A DNA stretch of 15,502 nt from Arthrobacter sp. (GCA_025464925.1 JAODMS010000026.1:1-15502); one strand, 5' to 3'. Shown: positions 1 to 7,153, counted from the stretch's first letter. A program made the numbers and translations. The notes: generated by a model from the letters alone, not told the origin.

Positions 1-1394
1 ACCAGTTCTCCTCGCTGATGCTGGTGGTGTCCTCCGCCGTGAGCCTCGCCGTGCTGGTCTATGCCACCGGGCAGGGCATGGCCGACGGCGACCAGGACGC
101 GCCGGTCTCGATCTTCCACCCGACCTATCTGATCCTGGTGGCCGGGGTGTCCAACGCTTTCCTGTCCGGTGACCTGTTCAATCTCTATGTCGGCTTCGAG
201 ATCCTGCTGACCGCCAGCTACGTGCTGATAACGCTCGGGGGGACCGGGCCGCGGATCCGCGCCGGCGTGACCTACGTGGTGGTCTCGGTGGTCTCCTCGG
301 TGTTGTTCCTGATCGCGATCGCCATGATCTACGGTGCCACCGGAACCGTTAACATGGCAGACCTCGCCATCAAGCTCGCGGACCTGGACCAGGGCACGCG
401 GACCGTGCTGCATGTCATGCTGCTGGTTGCCTTCGGCATCAAGGCTGCGGTTTTTCCGTTGTCCTTCTGGCTTCCGGACTCCTACCCGACGGCCCCCGCC
501 CCCGTCACGGCGGTGTTTGCCGGGCTGTTGACCAAGGTGGGCGTCTACGCGATGGTGCGCACGGAGACCCTGCTTTTCCCGGAGGCCACGCTGAACTCTC
601 CGCTGATGGTGGCAGCGTTATTGACCATGGTGGTGGGGATCCTCGGCGCACTGGCCCAGACCGACATCAAACGGCTTCTTTCGTTCACCCTGGTCAGCCA
701 CATCGGCTACATGGTCTTCGGCTTGGCCCTGTCCTCCGTGGCCGGGCTGGGTGCCGCCGTCTTCTATGTTGCCCACCACATCACCATCCAGACCAGCCTG
801 TTCCTGGTGACCGGGCTGATCGAACGTCGCGGCGGCAGCTCCTCGGTGGACCGGGTGGCCGGGCTGGCCAAGCTGTCCCCGCTGCTGGGGGTGCTGTTCT
901 TCGTCCCCGCCATGAACCTGGCGGGGATCCCGCCGTTCTCGGGATTCCTCGGCAAGGTCGGGCTGTTGCAGGCGGGTGTCCAGCTCGGCACGCCCCTGGC
1001 CTACGCACTGGTGGCCGGAGGCGTGCTGACCAGTCTGCTGACGCTGCTGGCCGTCGCCAGAATTTGGAACCGCGCATTCTGGCGCAAGCCCGAGGACGCG
1101 GAGCATCCCGATCCGGTGCTGTTGGCCGCTCCCGGGGATTCAGCCACCGGTGACCGGGCGGGCAGGAGCGATGTCACGCTGCTGCCGCGGACCATGGTCG
1201 GCTCCACCCTCGGGCTGGTCGTTCTCGGCGTGGCGCTGACGGTCTTCGCCGGGCCGCTGTTCAAGGTCGCCGACCAGTCAGCCCAGGAGATGCTGGATAG
1301 GTCCTCCTACATCGAGGCGGTGCTTGGCGAGGACGCGCCGGTCCCGGCCATTGCCCAGCCCGGGCAGGGCCCGCAGCCGGGCGGCCAGAAATGA
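1..1394 (+). CDS. mrpD: Na+/H+ antiporter subunit D (MrpD/MnhD), 5'-truncated by window edge
   Basis: This is a membrane subunit of the multi-component Mrp cation/proton antiporter and is homologous to the proton-pumping NuoM/NuoN subunits of complex I. The frame is open from base 3 with no start required, so the true start lies upstream; about 463 codons are visible against roughly 490-530 usual for the family. Hydrophobic helices run through the whole protein. Family landmarks are clear: the FEILLTASYVL helix carrying a buried Glu (codon at 198-200), the GIKAAVFPLSFWLPDSYP segment carrying the channel Lys, a second Lys in LLTKVGVY, and the DIKRLLSFTLVSHIGYM segment. The C-terminal tail (about the last 40 residues) is Pro/Gly-rich and probably cytoplasmic. 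The stop overlaps the mrpE start (ATGA). The mrpA/B/C genes would be expected just to the left, outside the window. Confidence 0.95.
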   Translation, partial: QFSSLMLVVSSAVSLAVLVYATGQGMADGDQDAPVSIFHPTYLILVAGVSNAFLSGDLFNLYVGFEILLTASYVLITLGGTGPRIRAGVTYVVVSVVSSVLFLIAIAMIYGATGTVNMADLAIKLADLDQGTRTVLHVMLLVAFGIKAAVFPLSFWLPDSYPTAPAPVTAVFAGLLTKVGVYAMVRTETLLFPEATLNSPLMVAALLTMVVGILGALAQTDIKRLLSFTLVSHIGYMVFGLALSSVAGLGAAVFYVAHHITIQTSLFLVTGLIERRGGSSSVDRVAGLAKLSPLLGVLFFVPAMNLAGIPPFSGFLGKVGLLQAGVQLGTPLAYALVAGGVLTSLLTLLAVARIWNRAFWRKPEDAEHPDPVLLAAPGDSATGDRAGRSDVTLLPRTMVGSTLGLVVLGVALTVFAGPLFKVADQSAQEMLDRSSYIEAVLGEDAPVPAIAQPGQGPQPGGQK

Positions 1395-1936
1395 GCCGCA
1401 AGCGGGTCTCCCTGCGCCAGGAGCTGCCGCTGCTGGTGTGGCTGGTGATTGTCTGGGGTGCCCTCTGGCAGGACTTCAGCCCCGGCAACCTGCTTTTCGG
1501 CGCCCTCATTGCGGTGGCGGTGGCCCGTGTGTTCTACCTGCCCCCGGTGGAGCTCGGCGGGCGCTTCAACGTCCTCCGCGCGATCTCCTTCGCCTTTATC
1601 TTCCTGGCCAAGGTGGTGGCGGCCAGCTTCCAGGTCCTGCTCCTGGCCGTCGTCCGCGGACCGCGGGTGATCAGCGCCGTCGTCGCCGTCCCGCTGCGGA
1701 GCCGCTCCGACCTCCTGGTGACGGCCACCGGGCACGTAATCTCACTGATTCCGGGCTCACTGGTGGTGGAAGTGGACAGATCCACGTCCACGCTCTACCT
1801 TCACGGCATCAACGTCCGCAACACCCAGGACGCGGCCAAGCTGCGGAAGGATGTCCGGGATACCGAGGCGGGACTGATCCGCATCATGGGGACCAAAGAT
1901 GAACTTTCCGCACTGAAACAGGAGGTGGGCGCTTGA
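1391..1936 (+). CDS. mrpE: Na+/H+ antiporter subunit E (MrpE/MnhE)
   Basis: This is a small membrane subunit (181 aa) of the Mrp antiporter complex, needed for assembly and activity in studied systems rather than carrying ions itself. Two to three N-terminal hydrophobic segments (about residues 12-48 and 62-90) are followed by a soluble C-terminal half. That half contains the family pattern T-A-T-G-H-V-I-S-L-I-P-G-S near residues 111-124 and the LYLHGINV stretch near 135-142. The ATG overlaps the mrpD stop by four bases (ATGA), the usual sign of translational coupling; no strong Shine-Dalgarno is seen in front of it. The order D-E-F-G matches the canonical mrp operon. Confidence 0.94.
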   Translation: MSRKRVSLRQELPLLVWLVIVWGALWQDFSPGNLLFGALIAVAVARVFYLPPVELGGRFNVLRAISFAFIFLAKVVAASFQVLLLAVVRGPRVISAVVAVPLRSRSDLLVTATGHVISLIPGSLVVEVDRSTSTLYLHGINVRNTQDAAKLRKDVRDTEAGLIRIMGTKDELSALKQEVGA

Positions 1937-2211
1937 TGCAGCTTGTCCTGACCGTGACAGCGGTGGTGCTGTCCCTGGCCGCCGCGGGGGCGATCATCCG
2001 GATCGCAATCGGGCCCTCGCTGCTGGACCGGGTGCTCGCCGCCGACGTCCTGCTGGCCATTTTCGGGGCGGCGCTGTGCATTGACATGGCCGTCAATCGG
2101 CACCTCCACAACCTGATGCTGCTGGTGGCACTGTCCATCATCGGTTTCGTCGGCTCGGTCACCGTGGCACGGTTCGTGGCAGACCGGCGGGAGAGCGTCC
2201 GTGAATCCTGA
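1936..2211 (+). CDS. mrpF: Na+/H+ antiporter subunit F (MrpF/MnhF)
   Basis: This is a 91-residue protein of three membrane helices, the MrpF subunit of the antiporter. The segment GPSLLDRVLAADVLLAIF (about residues 26-43) is diagnostic and carries conserved Asp residues (D31 and D37). The ATG at 1936 is chosen: it overlaps the mrpE stop (TGATG) and sits 10 bases after an AGGAGG at 1920-1925. A TTG at 1933, in frame directly before it, has a 7-base spacing and is an equally possible start, adding one residue. The C-terminus overlaps mrpG by 11 bases. Confidence 0.94.
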   Translation: MQLVLTVTAVVLSLAAAGAIIRIAIGPSLLDRVLAADVLLAIFGAALCIDMAVNRHLHNLMLLVALSIIGFVGSVTVARFVADRRESVRES

Positions 2212-2662
2212 AGCGCTCGTGGGCGACACGGTCATCGACGCCGTCTCGGCAGCCTTCATGGTGGTGGGTGCACTGATGTCCCTCGGCGCGGCCATCGGAC
2301 TGCTGCGGTTCCCGGACCTCATGAGCAGGATGCACGCCGCCACCAAACCCCAGGTTCTCGGGCTGTTCCTGCTGCTTTTTGCGGTGGGACTCCAGCTCCG
2401 CACCTGGTGGGTGTGGCCGGTCCTGGTGGTCGCCTGGCTCTTCCAACTGCTCACCGTTCCGGTGTCTGCCCATATGGTGGGCCGTGCCGGCTACCGCACC
2501 AAGCACCTGCATCCGGAGCTGTTGAGCACCGATGAACTGGAGTCCGTAGTGCAGCAGGCGGCGGGCAAACGGGGTTTCGACGACGAATACCCCGCCGACG
2601 CCAGCCGGGCCGCCGCCGCCCCGCTCACCGACGGCGAGCGGGGCGGCGCCGGTTCCGCTTAG
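2201..2662 (+). CDS. mrpG: Na+/H+ antiporter subunit G (MrpG/MnhG)
   Basis: This is the last Mrp antiporter subunit, 153 aa. Three hydrophobic helices lie within about residues 13-90, with the family hallmark GLLRFPDLMSRMHAATKPQVLG (about 32-54) joining the first two. The GTG at 2201 is taken as the start; it lies inside the end of mrpF (11-base overlap), with a GGGAGAG-like ribosome binding site just ahead. The C-terminal 60 residues are polar and low in conservation, longer than in minimal MrpG proteins. The stop (TAG, 2660-2662) overlaps the stop of the convergent DUF4235 gene, so no room remains for a conventional terminator. Confidence 0.94.
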   Translation: MNPEALVGDTVIDAVSAAFMVVGALMSLGAAIGLLRFPDLMSRMHAATKPQVLGLFLLLFAVGLQLRTWWVWPVLVVAWLFQLLTVPVSAHMVGRAGYRTKHLHPELLSTDELESVVQQAAGKRGFDDEYPADASRAAAAPLTDGERGGAGSA

Positions 2663-2922
2663 ACGATGTCCTTGCTCTTGGCGAAGCGGGTGATTGCGCG
2701 CTGGGTGCCGCGGTTGGCGAACACCTGGATGATGGCGCTGACGGTGGCGGAGATCAGGGCGAAAGTCAGCGCCGAGCGCAACGTCGTCGGAATGTTCTCG
2801 TCGTGGCCTTTGGGAGGCTTGTTGCCGGTGGTCCTTTCCCAGACGGCGTCGACGAGCTTGGTTCCGGCGAAGCCGGCAAGCAGGCTGATGCCAGTGCCAA
2901 GCAGTTTGATGACGATATTCAT
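2659..2922 (-). CDS. DUF4235 family small membrane protein
   Basis: This is an 87-residue protein of the actinobacterial DUF4235 family; its function is unknown. Two hydrophobic segments (about residues 3-20 and 48-68) flank a polar loop with the family-typical LVDAVWERTTGNKPP stretch, and the C-terminus is basic. The ATG has a good AGGAG seven bases upstream on the minus strand. The TAA stop is nested in the mrpG stop (shared bases 2659-2662), so the two mRNAs must overlap. It lies directly downstream of the UPF0303 gene in the same direction with a 40-base gap, and may be co-transcribed with it. Confidence 0.85.
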   Translation of the reverse strand: MNIVIKLLGTGISLLAGFAGTKLVDAVWERTTGNKPPKGHDENIPTTLRSALTFALISATVSAIIQVFANRGTQRAITRFAKSKDIV

Positions 2923-2936
2923 TCCAGGACTCCTTA

Positions 2937-2957
2937 GGGCAGGAAACAGGGCTGCCC
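2937..2957 (-). terminator. short hairpin after UPF0303 gene
   Basis: A GGGCAG (2937-2942) / CTGCCC (2952-2957) stem with a nine-base loop lies a few bases past the UPF0303 stop and before the DUF4235 start. There is no T-run. It could be a weak terminator or an intercistronic hairpin; the position is the main support. Confidence 0.3.
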
Positions 2958-2962
2958 CTAGC

Positions 2963-3508
2963 CTAGCGTCCAGCCCGGCCGAGAATCTCCGCCAGGGCTT
3001 CCACTACCAGCTCATGGTCAGCTTTCTGGGGCAACCCCGAGACCGTGACAGTGGCAACCGCGCCGCTGCCCCGCACATAGATGGGGAAGGCGCCGCCGTG
3101 GGCGGCGAACACGGTCTGATCAAACCAGGCGTTGTCCTCGATCCTTCCGCCCGCAGCCCGGGCCCGGAGACCCACCAGCAGGGACGGGACCTCGTACCGC
3201 ATGGCGGTGCGCTTCTTGGCCTTGATCCAGATTTCATTGTCCGGGGTGGCGCCGTCCAAGGCCGCGTGGAAAAGGACCTGCTCACCTTTGGCGATATCGA
3301 TGGCGATGGGCAGCGAGCGTTGCCTGCCCAGCTCAACCAGGAGGAGTCCGAGGTCAAGGGCGTCGTCCTTGCTGAAGGACGTAAACTGCAGCGCGTCGAT
3401 TTCGGCCAGGACACGGCCGATGAGCGCGGCCAGGGATTCCTGCGACTGCGGTTCCTTCGAGTCAGGATCGTAGTCGGGGGAGGCCGGTGTGGTCGGGGTA
3501 TGCGTCAA
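2963..3508 (-). CDS. UPF0303 / HbpS-GlcG-like heme-degrading domain protein
   Basis: This 181-aa soluble protein resembles the UPF0303 branch of the DUF336 (HbpS/GlcG) fold, whose members are annotated as heme-degrading-domain proteins; the biochemical role in bacteria is unsettled. The domain starts near residue 27 (SLAALIGRV) and continues through a VLFHAALDG strand, the WIKAKKRTAMRYE helix (about residues 93-105), and the DQTVFAAHGGAFPIYVRGSG segment, typical of the family. The first 25 residues are Pro/Ser/Asp-rich and probably disordered. The start is a TTG at 3508 with no obvious Shine-Dalgarno, so it is uncertain; a shorter protein starting nearer the domain is possible. No membrane segment or signal peptide is seen. 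Confidence 0.82.
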   Translation of the reverse strand: MTHTPTTPASPDYDPDSKEPQSQESLAALIGRVLAEIDALQFTSFSKDDALDLGLLLVELGRQRSLPIAIDIAKGEQVLFHAALDGATPDNEIWIKAKKRTAMRYEVPSLLVGLRARAAGGRIEDNAWFDQTVFAAHGGAFPIYVRGSGAVATVTVSGLPQKADHELVVEALAEILGRAGR

Positions 3509-3674
3509 AATGATCCAGCTTTCCGGTGGCTTGCCCGTCTGCTACGAGGCGGCATCGGGCATCTGGTGCCCGTGCCACCTCGACTCTATCAAGCTGTGTG
3601 TTCTCGGCCACGGACGCCGCGAGAGCCCTGCTTCCGATTGTGACGGCGGCCCGGCCAAGCGCGGGCGGCGGGTG

Positions 3675-3680
3675 TAAACT
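3675..3680 (+). promoter_or_regulatory. possible -10 element for the TPP-riboswitch transcript
   Basis: TAAACT fits an actinobacterial -10 hexamer and sits about 30 bases before the first base of the riboswitch. No convincing -35 box is visible. The rest of 3509-3709 holds no supportable gene. Confidence 0.33.
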
Positions 3681-3709
3681 GGCACCGCCCACAAGGGCAA
3701 CGTTTGATA

Positions 3710-3834
3710 CGACAGGGGAGCGCCGCCGTCGGGCATTCCTGGAGGAATCCAGGGGAACCGCTGGTGGGCGCTGAGAGTGCGGATAGCCGCAGACCCTCGA
3801 ACCTGATCCGGTTAGTACCGGCGCAAGGGAGTCG
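3710..3834 (+). ncRNA. TPP (thiamine pyrophosphate) riboswitch aptamer
   Basis: This is a Thi-box RNA. The conserved cores are present in order: GGGG after the P1 strand, CTGAGA at 3771-3776, ACCTGATC at 3801-3808, and a closing core ending in AAGGGA. P1 is CGAC (3710-3713) with GTCG (3831-3834). P2 is AGCGCC (3719-3724) with GGCGCT (3767-3772). A longer P3 arm occupies 3730-3765. It stands about 80 bases before the ykoE-like start, matching the known TPP control of ykoE-type operons. Binding of thiamine pyrophosphate should reduce expression of the downstream transporter. Confidence 0.95.
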
Positions 3835-3841
3835 AGTTCTC

Positions 3842-3908
3842 AGAGTGTCCGGGGCGGTGGCGAAAGCTGCGGCCGGCCGGAGCACTCTCCCCTCCTGTTC
3901 CCAGGAGG
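3842..3908 (+). promoter_or_regulatory. expression platform of the TPP riboswitch, with SD-sequestering hairpin
   Basis: CCTCCT (3891-3896) and AGGAGG (3903-3908) form a perfect six-base-pair hairpin with a six-base loop that buries the Shine-Dalgarno of the next gene. Just upstream, AGAGTGTCCGG (3842-3852) pairs with CCGGA and CACTCT (3877-3888), with a one-base bulge. CACTCTC (3883-3889) is also complementary to GAGAGTG (3773-3779) inside the aptamer core, giving a possible alternative fold. There is no T-run, so control of translation is more likely than termination. Confidence 0.7.
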
Positions 3909-3913
3909 AAGAA

Positions 3914-4546
3914 ATGACTGATATCTCTGCTCAGCAGACGCTCAAGCGGCGCAGCTACAACTGGCGTGTGGTGGACATTGTGGTCGCCGCGCTGCTCGCG
4001 GTGGCCGGCGGCGTGATTTTCTGGGCCTGGTCCCAGGGCGCCAACCTGGTTTCCGCGCCCGTCAACGCGCTTTACCCGCCCCTGACCGGTCTCTACGCCG
4101 GCGGCTGGATGATCCCGGCCGTGCTGGGCATGCTCATCATCCGAAAGCCCGGCGCGGCACTGTTCTGCGAGACAGTGGCTGCCACCGGTGAGCTGATGAT
4201 GGGCTCGCAGTACGGCACCACGGTGCTGATTTCCGGCATCCTCCAGGGTCTCGGCGCGGAACTGGTCTTCGCCGCGTTCCGGTACAAGAAGTTCAACCTG
4301 CCGGTTTCCCTGCTGGCCGGAGCCGGCGCGGGACTGTTCTGCGGCCTCAACGACTCCTTCCTGCCCTGGGGCTGGAACATCGCCTACGCCCCCGGGGACA
4401 AGCTCGCCTACATCGTCTTCACCGCGATCTCCGGCGCCGTGATCGCCGGCGGACTGTCCTGGCTCGCCACCCGCGGCCTGGCCAGGACCGGGGTGCTGAG
4501 CTCCTTCGCCTCCCGCAAGGCCGCCACGGAGCCCGTCTACTCCTGA
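3914..4546 (+). CDS. ykoE: ECF transporter S component, YkoE family (thiamine/HMP uptake)
   Basis: This is the substrate-binding membrane subunit (210 aa) of an energy-coupling-factor transporter, expected to take up thiamine or its hydroxymethylpyrimidine precursor. About five to six hydrophobic helices run between residues 19 and 190. The YkoE-type segment CETVAATGELMMGSQYG (85-101) holds two acidic residues within the membrane region, followed by ILQGLGAELVFA (109-120) and FCGLNDSFLPWGWN (142-155). The ATG at 3914 is chosen because AGGAGGA at 3903-3909 fits it well. The frame is open further upstream, but that part runs through the TPP riboswitch and cannot be coding. It is followed by the ATPase and T-component genes, completing the transporter. 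No ykoF is seen. Confidence 0.92.
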   Translation: MTDISAQQTLKRRSYNWRVVDIVVAALLAVAGGVIFWAWSQGANLVSAPVNALYPPLTGLYAGGWMIPAVLGMLIIRKPGAALFCETVAATGELMMGSQYGTTVLISGILQGLGAELVFAAFRYKKFNLPVSLLAGAGAGLFCGLNDSFLPWGWNIAYAPGDKLAYIVFTAISGAVIAGGLSWLATRGLARTGVLSSFASRKAATEPVYS

Positions 4547-4562
4547 TGCCCGGACACGACCG

Positions 4563-6203
4563 ATGACATCTTCCAAGGAGGGCCGCCCGGCAGCGATCAC
4601 GGCCCGTGGCTGGGGCTGGCGGCACGCCGGCAGGCCCCGGCCCGCCGTCCACGGGCTGGATTTGGACATCCGGCCCGGGGAACGGGTGCTGCTGCTGGGG
4701 CCCTCGGGCGCCGGCAAGTCCACCCTGCTCCACGCCCTGGCGGGTGTGCTCGGCGACAGTTCCGCCGGTGCCGGTGCTCCGGACGACGCCGAGGACGCCG
4801 ACGAGACGGGAAGCCTCCTGATCGACGGCGCCCCGCCCCGGGCGCAGCGCGGCCGGGCCGGGCTCGTGCAGCAGGACCCGGAGACCCAGGTGGTGCTGTC
4901 ACGGCTCGGCGACGACGTGGCGTTCGGGGCGGAGAACCTGTCCGTGCCTCCGGCGGAGATCTGGAAGCGGGTGCAGGAAGCGCTCGCCGACGTCGGGCTG
5001 GCCGGGCTGCCGCTGGACCACCCGACCTCTGCCCTCTCCGGCGGGCAGAAGCAGCGCCTGGCGCTCGCCGGCATCCTGGCGATGCGCCCCGGGCTGCTCC
5101 TGCTCGATGAACCCACCGCCAACCTCGACCCGGCCGGTGTCCTCGAAGTCCGCGACGCCGTGGGCCGATGCCTGGACAGGACGGGGGCCACCCTGGTCGT
5201 CGTAGAGCACCGGGTCGCGGTGTGGAAAGACCTGGTGGACCGGATCGTGGTGCTTCAGCCGGGATCCGCCACGGACTCCGCGGTGCTGATCGACGGGACT
5301 CCGGACCAGGTTCTGGAACAGGCACGGGACCTGCTCATTGCCGCGGGCGTCTGGGTGCCGGGACACCTGCCGCCGACGCGGGCCCGGACATTTCCCGCAG
5401 GGCACACGCCGGCAGGGTCCGGGGCGCCGGAAGCGCCGTCGACGTCCGGGGACCGGCCAGCCGGCCAGCTGTTGCTGGCCGCGGAGAGGCTCGCGGTTTC
5501 CCGTGAGCGGCCGCGCCGCGCAGGTCTGCGCAGGGGTTTCCGCAGCATCGCCCCTCGTCCTGTGCAGTCCGGCATCACGGCCCAGGTCCGCGCCGGGGAG
5601 GCGCTGACCATCACCGGGCCAAACGGCTCCGGAAAGTCGACCTTCGCCTTGACCCTGGCCGGTCTGCTGCCACCTGTCGCCGGAGCGGTCTCCGCCACGG
5701 TGGAGCTCAGCGCGGGTGCCGGCATCGATCCGTACCGGTGGAACGCCCGGCAGCTCATAACAAGGATCGGAACGGTGTTCCAGGAACCGGAGCATCAGTT
5801 CGTCACCGGCCGCGTGCTCGACGAGCTGATGTTCGGCCCCCGCCAGCTGGGCTACGGCGAAGACCGGGTGGATGAGCTGCTGGAACGGCTGCGGCTGACG
5901 GAACTGGCAGACGCGAACCCGTACACGCTTTCCGGCGGCGAAAAGAGGCGCCTTTCAGTGGCCACCGTCCTCGCAGCCCATCCGCGGGTGCTGGTCCTGG
6001 ATGAGCCCACCTTCGGCCAGGACGCAAACACCTGGGCCGAACTGGCGTCCTTCCTGTCGGAACTCCTCGACGCGGGTGCCGCCGTCGTCTCCGTGACGCA
6101 CGACGAGGAATTCACCGCTGTCCTGGGCGGCACCGAACTCAGTCTCCGCGCACCCGGGGTGGGCGCCCCCGGCCACGGGCTGCCCGAGATAGCGGCGCCA
6201 TGA
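4563..6203 (+). CDS. ykoD: ECF transporter ATPase, two fused ABC domains (YkoD-like)
   Basis: This 546-aa protein carries two complete ABC ATPase domains, standing in for the separate EcfA/EcfA' subunits. Domain 1 has Walker A GPSGAGKST (46-54), Q-loop near 103-104, signature LSGGQ (158-162), Walker B ending DE (182-183) and switch His216. Domain 2 has Walker A GPNGSGKST (352-360), Q-loop FQEPE (406-410), signature LSGGE (456-460), Walker B DE (480-481) and His513. All catalytic motifs look intact in both halves. An acidic, low-complexity insert (about 64-82) follows the first Walker A, and a Pro/Gly/Ala-rich linker (about 265-300) joins the halves. The start lies 16 bases after ykoE without a clear Shine-Dalgarno, suggesting coupling; the stop overlaps ykoC (ATGA). 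Confidence 0.93.
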   Translation: MTSSKEGRPAAITARGWGWRHAGRPRPAVHGLDLDIRPGERVLLLGPSGAGKSTLLHALAGVLGDSSAGAGAPDDAEDADETGSLLIDGAPPRAQRGRAGLVQQDPETQVVLSRLGDDVAFGAENLSVPPAEIWKRVQEALADVGLAGLPLDHPTSALSGGQKQRLALAGILAMRPGLLLLDEPTANLDPAGVLEVRDAVGRCLDRTGATLVVVEHRVAVWKDLVDRIVVLQPGSATDSAVLIDGTPDQVLEQARDLLIAAGVWVPGHLPPTRARTFPAGHTPAGSGAPEAPSTSGDRPAGQLLLAAERLAVSRERPRRAGLRRGFRSIAPRPVQSGITAQVRAGEALTITGPNGSGKSTFALTLAGLLPPVAGAVSATVELSAGAGIDPYRWNARQLITRIGTVFQEPEHQFVTGRVLDELMFGPRQLGYGEDRVDELLERLRLTELADANPYTLSGGEKRRLSVATVLAAHPRVLVLDEPTFGQDANTWAELASFLSELLDAGAAVVSVTHDEEFTAVLGGTELSLRAPGVGAPGHGLPEIAAP

Positions 6204-7003
6204 GGGAGGCCCTGAACCTGCGCGGCAACCATTCGCTGTTGACCCGCGCCAATCCTCTGGCCAAGTTCACCGCCGTCTTCCTGATCACCCTGGTGCTGGC
6301 GCTGTCCATCGACTGGGTGTCGGCGTCGGTGGCGCTCGCCTTGGAACTGCTGCTCTTTCCGCTGGCGGGGCTGACCCTCGCGCTGCTGTGGCAGCGCGGC
6401 TGGCCGCTGATTGTGGCGGCGGCGCTGGGCGGCTGGAGCACCGCCATCCTCGCCCCGGACACCGGGGCCATACTGTTCGACGCCGGTGTCTGGTCCATCA
6501 GCGCGGGCTCCCTGGAGCTGGGGCTCGGGTTCATGCTCCGCGGTCTCGCCATCGCGCTCCCGGCCGTGCTGCTGATGAGCTGCACGGACCCCACGGACCT
6601 GGCCGATGCCCTGGCCCAGAACGCGAAACTGCCGCACCGCTTCGTCCTGGGCACCCTGGCGGCCCTGCGGCTGGTGGGGCTCATGGCCGAGGAATGGCAG
6701 ACCATCGGCATGGCCCGGCGCGCCCGCGGCGTGGGCTCCCGTGGAAACCCGTACCAGCGGCTCCGGGCCACCCTGGGGCAGAGCTTCGGACTGCTGGTAC
6801 AGGCGATCCGGCGCGCCTCCCGGCTCGCCGTCACCATGGAGGCCCGTGGCTTCGGGGGTGCCCGGCGGACCTGGGCACGGCCGTCGACGTTCAGCGGCCT
6901 CGACATCTGGGTCCTGCTGGGCGGCCTGGGCATCGCCGGCGCCGCCGTCACTGCGGCCCTGGGAGCCGGCACCTGGAACCTGGTCTTCCTCGCCCGGCAG
7001 TAG
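6200..7003 (+). CDS. ykoC: ECF transporter transmembrane T component (YkoC-like)
   Basis: This is the energy-coupling membrane subunit (267 aa), which links the ATPases to the S component. Four to six hydrophobic segments lie between about residues 22-130 and at 234-258. The cytoplasmic coupling region carries the two short Ala-Arg-Gly motifs typical of EcfT proteins, at residues 175-177 (within MARRARGVGS) and 215-217 (within MEARGFGG). The ATG overlaps the ykoD stop. With ykoE and ykoD it forms a complete three-gene transporter under one TPP riboswitch. The 150 bases after the stop hold no clear terminator. Confidence 0.92.
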   Translation: MREALNLRGNHSLLTRANPLAKFTAVFLITLVLALSIDWVSASVALALELLLFPLAGLTLALLWQRGWPLIVAAALGGWSTAILAPDTGAILFDAGVWSISAGSLELGLGFMLRGLAIALPAVLLMSCTDPTDLADALAQNAKLPHRFVLGTLAALRLVGLMAEEWQTIGMARRARGVGSRGNPYQRLRATLGQSFGLLVQAIRRASRLAVTMEARGFGGARRTWARPSTFSGLDIWVLLGGLGIAGAAVTAALGAGTWNLVFLARQ

Positions 7004-7104
7004 CCGCCTCGGCCGCCCGGGCTGAGCCGCGCCCACGGCACGGTGGACCCGCCGGGCAGCCGGTTATCGCACAGGAAGGGTATCCGTGTGAGATTGAAGC
7101 CATT

Positions 7105-7121
7105 CCGGCGGTAATTGCCGG
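7105..7121. promoter_or_regulatory. inverted repeat upstream of XRE-MurA gene (possible operator)
   Basis: CCGGC (7105-7109) and GCCGG (7117-7121) form a perfect five-base inverted repeat with a seven-base spacer, 33 bases before the ATG of a gene whose product has an N-terminal helix-turn-helix. It overlaps a possible -35 (TTGCCG, 7115-7120) paired at 18 bases with TGATAT (7139-7144). Autoregulation would fit but is inference; short GC-rich repeats arise by chance in this base composition. Confidence 0.28.
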
Positions 7122-7153
7122 GGTGGATAACTCATGCGTGATATTTTCGGGGA

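Noticed and set aside
3462..3692. Minus-strand open frame of 76 codons overlapping the start of the UPF0303 gene
   Set aside because: Its third-position GC is clearly lower than that of the real genes here, no domain is recognised, and no good ribosome site precedes it.
3704..3913. In-frame upstream extension of the ykoE gene
   Set aside because: It translates the TPP riboswitch itself; the strong AGGAGGA and ATG at 3914 explain the start.
3812..5191. 459-codon minus-strand open frame across ykoE and ykoD
   Set aside because: The protein is Arg/Ser/Pro/Gly-rich with no domain, antisense to clearly functional genes.
5852..7036. 394-codon minus-strand open frame across ykoD and ykoC
   Set aside because: Low-complexity Gly/Gln/Arg composition and no motifs; it is the antisense shadow of the transporter genes.
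7004..7060. GC-rich stretch after ykoC as a terminator
   Set aside because: Only short, competing stems (for example CCAC with GTGG) could be drawn, so no terminator was called.
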